Shown here in pieces: positions 61,939 to 64,000 of a stretch of DNA of 64,000 bases. Positions within the stretch are counted from its first letter, which is position 1. Every line of letters starts with the position of its first letter. Position numbers and translations under genes: made by a program. The notes under the pieces are model-generated. The model saw only the letters and a program-made list of their open reading frames with translations, made no database searches and was not told the DNA's origin. This stretch comes from Posidoniimonas polymericola (lineage in GTDB: Bacteria; Planctomycetota; Planctomycetia; Pirellulales; Lacipirellulaceae): NCBI RefSeq assembly GCF_007859935.1, contig NZ_SJPO01000013.1, positions 62,001-126,000 on the forward strand. Direction: 5' to 3'.

Positions 61939-63636
61939 ATGACCGGCCCCGGCTTCCCCTCGCGACCCTCACTCTTTAGCCGCACGCTCCGCGAGTGCCG
62001 GCAGCTCTACGTTCAAGCGGGCGAACTGATCGCCAGCAAGCACTCGACGCTCGTGACGTCGCCCAGGTCGTACCCGCAGTTGATGGACGACCTGCACCGC
62101 GGGCTGGTGCTGAAGCTGTACCTGACGATCTGCGAGGCGGACCAGAGTTGGAGCTCGCAGGAACGCCTGCTGGCCGAGGTGCTGTGCCACCACCTGTGGG
62201 GCACATGGATCGAGGGCGACCAGCTGCGCGACACGATGAAGCGGGCCTCGACCGAGACCGCGACGCTCGAGTGGGCGGCGCTCGTCCGGCCGTTCCGCAC
62301 GCTCGCGCCGCTCGCCGACAAGGCGCCGGTCCTCGAAACCCTAGTCACCAGACTGGCCAACCTGGTCGCCCGCTGCGACGGCGACCTCTGCGACGCCGAG
62401 CGTAAAGCGTTGGGCGAGATCGAGGGGCGCATCCGCGGGATCTTCCCGCTGGGGGGCGGGCTCTCGGCGGAGGACCGAGCCGCGGACGACTGGGCCGAAC
62501 AACCAGCCGATCAAGCGGCCGAGGCCTCGATCTACCGCAACCTGCCCCCACGCCGCACCGGCGACCGCCGCCAGAGCGAAACAATCGAGCGTCCCGCCGG
62601 GCCCCAGCCCGTCGAGCAGTCGACCGACGAACAGCCGACTGTCGAGGAGGCGCTCGAAGAGCTCGACCGGCTGATCGGCCTGACGTCGATCAAGCACGAG
62701 GTCCGGTCGTTGGCAAATTTTCTGAAGCTGCAGCAACGCCGCAGCGAGGCCGGGCTGCCCGAGACCGAGATCAGCCTGCACATGGTGTTCACCGGCAACC
62801 CGGGCACCGGCAAGACGACCGTCGCGCGGATTGTTGGCAAGATCTTCGGCGCCCTGGGCGTGCTCGAGAAGGGGCACCTGGTCGAGACCGACCGCTCGGG
62901 GCTGGTGGCCGAGTACGCCGGGCAGACCGGGCCCAAAACCAACGCCAAGATCGACGAGGCCCTCGGTGGGCTGCTGTTCATCGACGAGGCCTACAGCCTG
63001 GTCGCGCGGGGCAGCGAGGACCCCTACGGGCGTGAGGCGGCCCAGACCCTGTTGAAGCGCGCCGAGGACGACCGGGGACAGATGGTGATCATCCTGGCCG
63101 GCTACCCCGACGAGATGCAGGACCTGCTGCTGAGCAACCCGGGCCTGTCGTCGCGGTTCAGCCGCAAGATGGACTTTGCCGACTACTCGCCGCTCGAGCT
63201 GGCCCAGATCTTTGGGCTGATGTGCGGCAAGAACCACTACGAGCTGACCCCGGCGGCACGCCTGAAGGTGATGCTCGGGCTGCAGCACCTGTACAGCACG
63301 CGCAACCGGCACTTCGGCAACGGGCGCGAGTCGCGGAACTTGTTCGAGCACGCCGTGCGGCGGATGGCCAACCGCCTGGCGGACGAGGCGTCGATCAGCC
63401 AGGAACAACTTGTCACGCTGCGGGACGCGGACATCGAGTTTGTCAGCCTCCCGGCGGCGGTGTTCGAGGACCTCGACGAGTCGCGGCTACAGGTTTCGAT
63501 GGCGTGCGGTTCCTGCGAGCTGACCAAGGCAATCCCGCTCTCTTTCCTCGGCAAGAAGGTGAAGTGTCCGCAGTGCGGCGAGTCGTTTGTCGCCGAATGG
63601 GGCGAGCTCTCCAGCGTGGATCAAGCGGCTACTTGA
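61939..63636 (+). CDS. CbbX/SpoVK-like AAA+ ATPase with TerB-like N-terminus and C-terminal zinc ribbon
   Basis: About 565 residues from ATG 61939. The N-terminal part has a TerB-like helical domain (LKLYLTICEADQSWSSQERL and a second copy near CDGDLCDAERKALGEIEGRI). A disordered linker precedes the AAA+ core: Walker A GNPGTGKTT at about 286-294, Walker B LLFIDEAYSL at about 345, and the second-region arginine block GLSSRFSRKMDF. This is the CbbX/SpoVK subgroup. The C-terminus has a zinc ribbon (CGSC ... CPQCGESF). CbbX-type ATPases remodel Rubisco or other complexes, but no Rubisco is present; the target is unknown. It may be controlled with the preceding regulator. Confidence 0.88.
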   Translation: MTGPGFPSRPSLFSRTLRECRQLYVQAGELIASKHSTLVTSPRSYPQLMDDLHRGLVLKLYLTICEADQSWSSQERLLAEVLCHHLWGTWIEGDQLRDTMKRASTETATLEWAALVRPFRTLAPLADKAPVLETLVTRLANLVARCDGDLCDAERKALGEIEGRIRGIFPLGGGLSAEDRAADDWAEQPADQAAEASIYRNLPPRRTGDRRQSETIERPAGPQPVEQSTDEQPTVEEALEELDRLIGLTSIKHEVRSLANFLKLQQRRSEAGLPETEISLHMVFTGNPGTGKTTVARIVGKIFGALGVLEKGHLVETDRSGLVAEYAGQTGPKTNAKIDEALGGLLFIDEAYSLVARGSEDPYGREAAQTLLKRAEDDRGQMVIILAGYPDEMQDLLLSNPGLSSRFSRKMDFADYSPLELAQIFGLMCGKNHYELTPAARLKVMLGLQHLYSTRNRHFGNGRESRNLFEHAVRRMANRLADEASISQEQLVTLRDADIEFVSLPAAVFEDLDESRLQVSMACGSCELTKAIPLSFLGKKVKCPQCGESFVAEWGELSSVDQAAT

Positions 63637-63870
63637 GTCCGCCACGGCGCGGGATCACGCCCTCGCCGCCTGCCTGACCCGCACAACCGTCATCTCGCTA
63701 GCAGGATCCTGCGCAGCGCGGCCCGTGCTACGCTTCTCTTGACCCGGGGCGGTCGTTTACAAACGATTCCGCCGTGGCGCCGCAGGGTTGCGCAGCCTCC
63801 CGTGCAATTGATCTGCAGCCGTTCTCTGAGGGTCCGCGACCCTCCCAAGGATTCTGGACGTAGTACGCCT

Positions 63871-64000
63871 ATGATTGCTCGCCACCTACCGATCGCATGG
63901 TTCGCGTCTGTCGCACTACTGGCGGCGCCGCCGTTAGCCGCAGATTCCCCCGCTGCCGATACGCCGGCCGCCGAGTCTCCCGATGCACGGTCCATCCCGT
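63871..64000 (+). CDS. Start of a secreted protein, cut by window end
   Basis: From ATG 63871 the frame encodes a signal peptide (HLPIAWFASVALLAAPPLAA) and then an Ala/Pro/Asp-rich stretch running to the window end. Nothing more can be said about its product. Confidence 0.6.
   Translation, partial: MIARHLPIAWFASVALLAAPPLAADSPAADTPAAESPDARSIP

Noticed and set aside
1..64000. CRISPR arrays or rRNA genes
   Set aside because: No regularly spaced repeats and no rRNA signature sequences were seen.

Overview
The window is GC-rich bacterial DNA of planctomycete type, probably of the Pirellulales/Lacipirellulaceae kind. The evidence is a DUF1559 pseudopilin-like protein, several PEP-CTERM proteins with dockerin-like calcium repeats, a planctomycete-type tyrosine recombinase, and a TadE/TadG set with a HAMP-like membrane protein. 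The species cannot be named from the sequence alone.

About 1-21.7 kb is an accessory, island-like region of remnants, mobile elements and unusual genes. It holds an esterase tail, a decayed RNA-repair ligase (Pnkp) fragment, and a small stress cluster (AhpD-like enzyme, ECF sigma factor, zinc-finger anti-sigma factor, DUF488, membrane protein). A tyrosine recombinase and two IS630 remnants follow. Between them lies a secreted caspase/CHAT protease operon (5.6-13.9 kb), split by an IS5-type element with a perfect 9-bp target duplication. Further on are an internally deleted IS21-type element, three genes for membrane-anchored coiled-coil and toroid-repeat proteins, and the N-terminal stub of an HsdM methylase. 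The region ends at the 3' part of a tRNA-Arg(UCU)-like sequence, a probable integration scar.

From 21.9 to 31.2 kb a tight minus-strand operon encodes interconversion of succinate and propionate: split cobalamin-dependent methylmalonyl-CoA mutase, its GTPase chaperone MeaB, the epimerase, a Na+-pumping methylmalonyl-CoA decarboxylase of four subunits, and a CoA-transferase. No biotin carboxylase is present, which favours the decarboxylating, propionate-forming, sodium-pumping direction.

From 31.7 to 49.5 kb are surface and glycan-use genes: DUF1559 protein, a 1462-residue reading frame that joins three PEP-CTERM proteins without a stop codon, two other PEP-CTERM proteins, a LacI regulator divergent from a GH31 alpha-xylosidase, a Nudix hydrolase, a GxGYxYP protein, an FkbM methyltransferase and a GH51 arabinofuranosidase. 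Xylose isomerase (59.7 kb), the GntP permease and the zinc alcohol dehydrogenase fit the same hemicellulose/pentose theme.

From 49.6 to 64 kb are a class II photolyase, leuA with a complete leucine attenuator (promoter, 23-codon Leu-rich leader peptide, mutually exclusive hairpins), dehydrogenase and permease, a TadG/HAMP/TadE operon, xylA, an orphan LuxR-type regulator that lacks its phosphoacceptor aspartate, and a CbbX-like AAA+ ATPase. The strongest candidates for new biology are the leu attenuator, the fused PEP-CTERM frame, the caspase/CHAT operon, and the paired coiled-coil membrane proteins.
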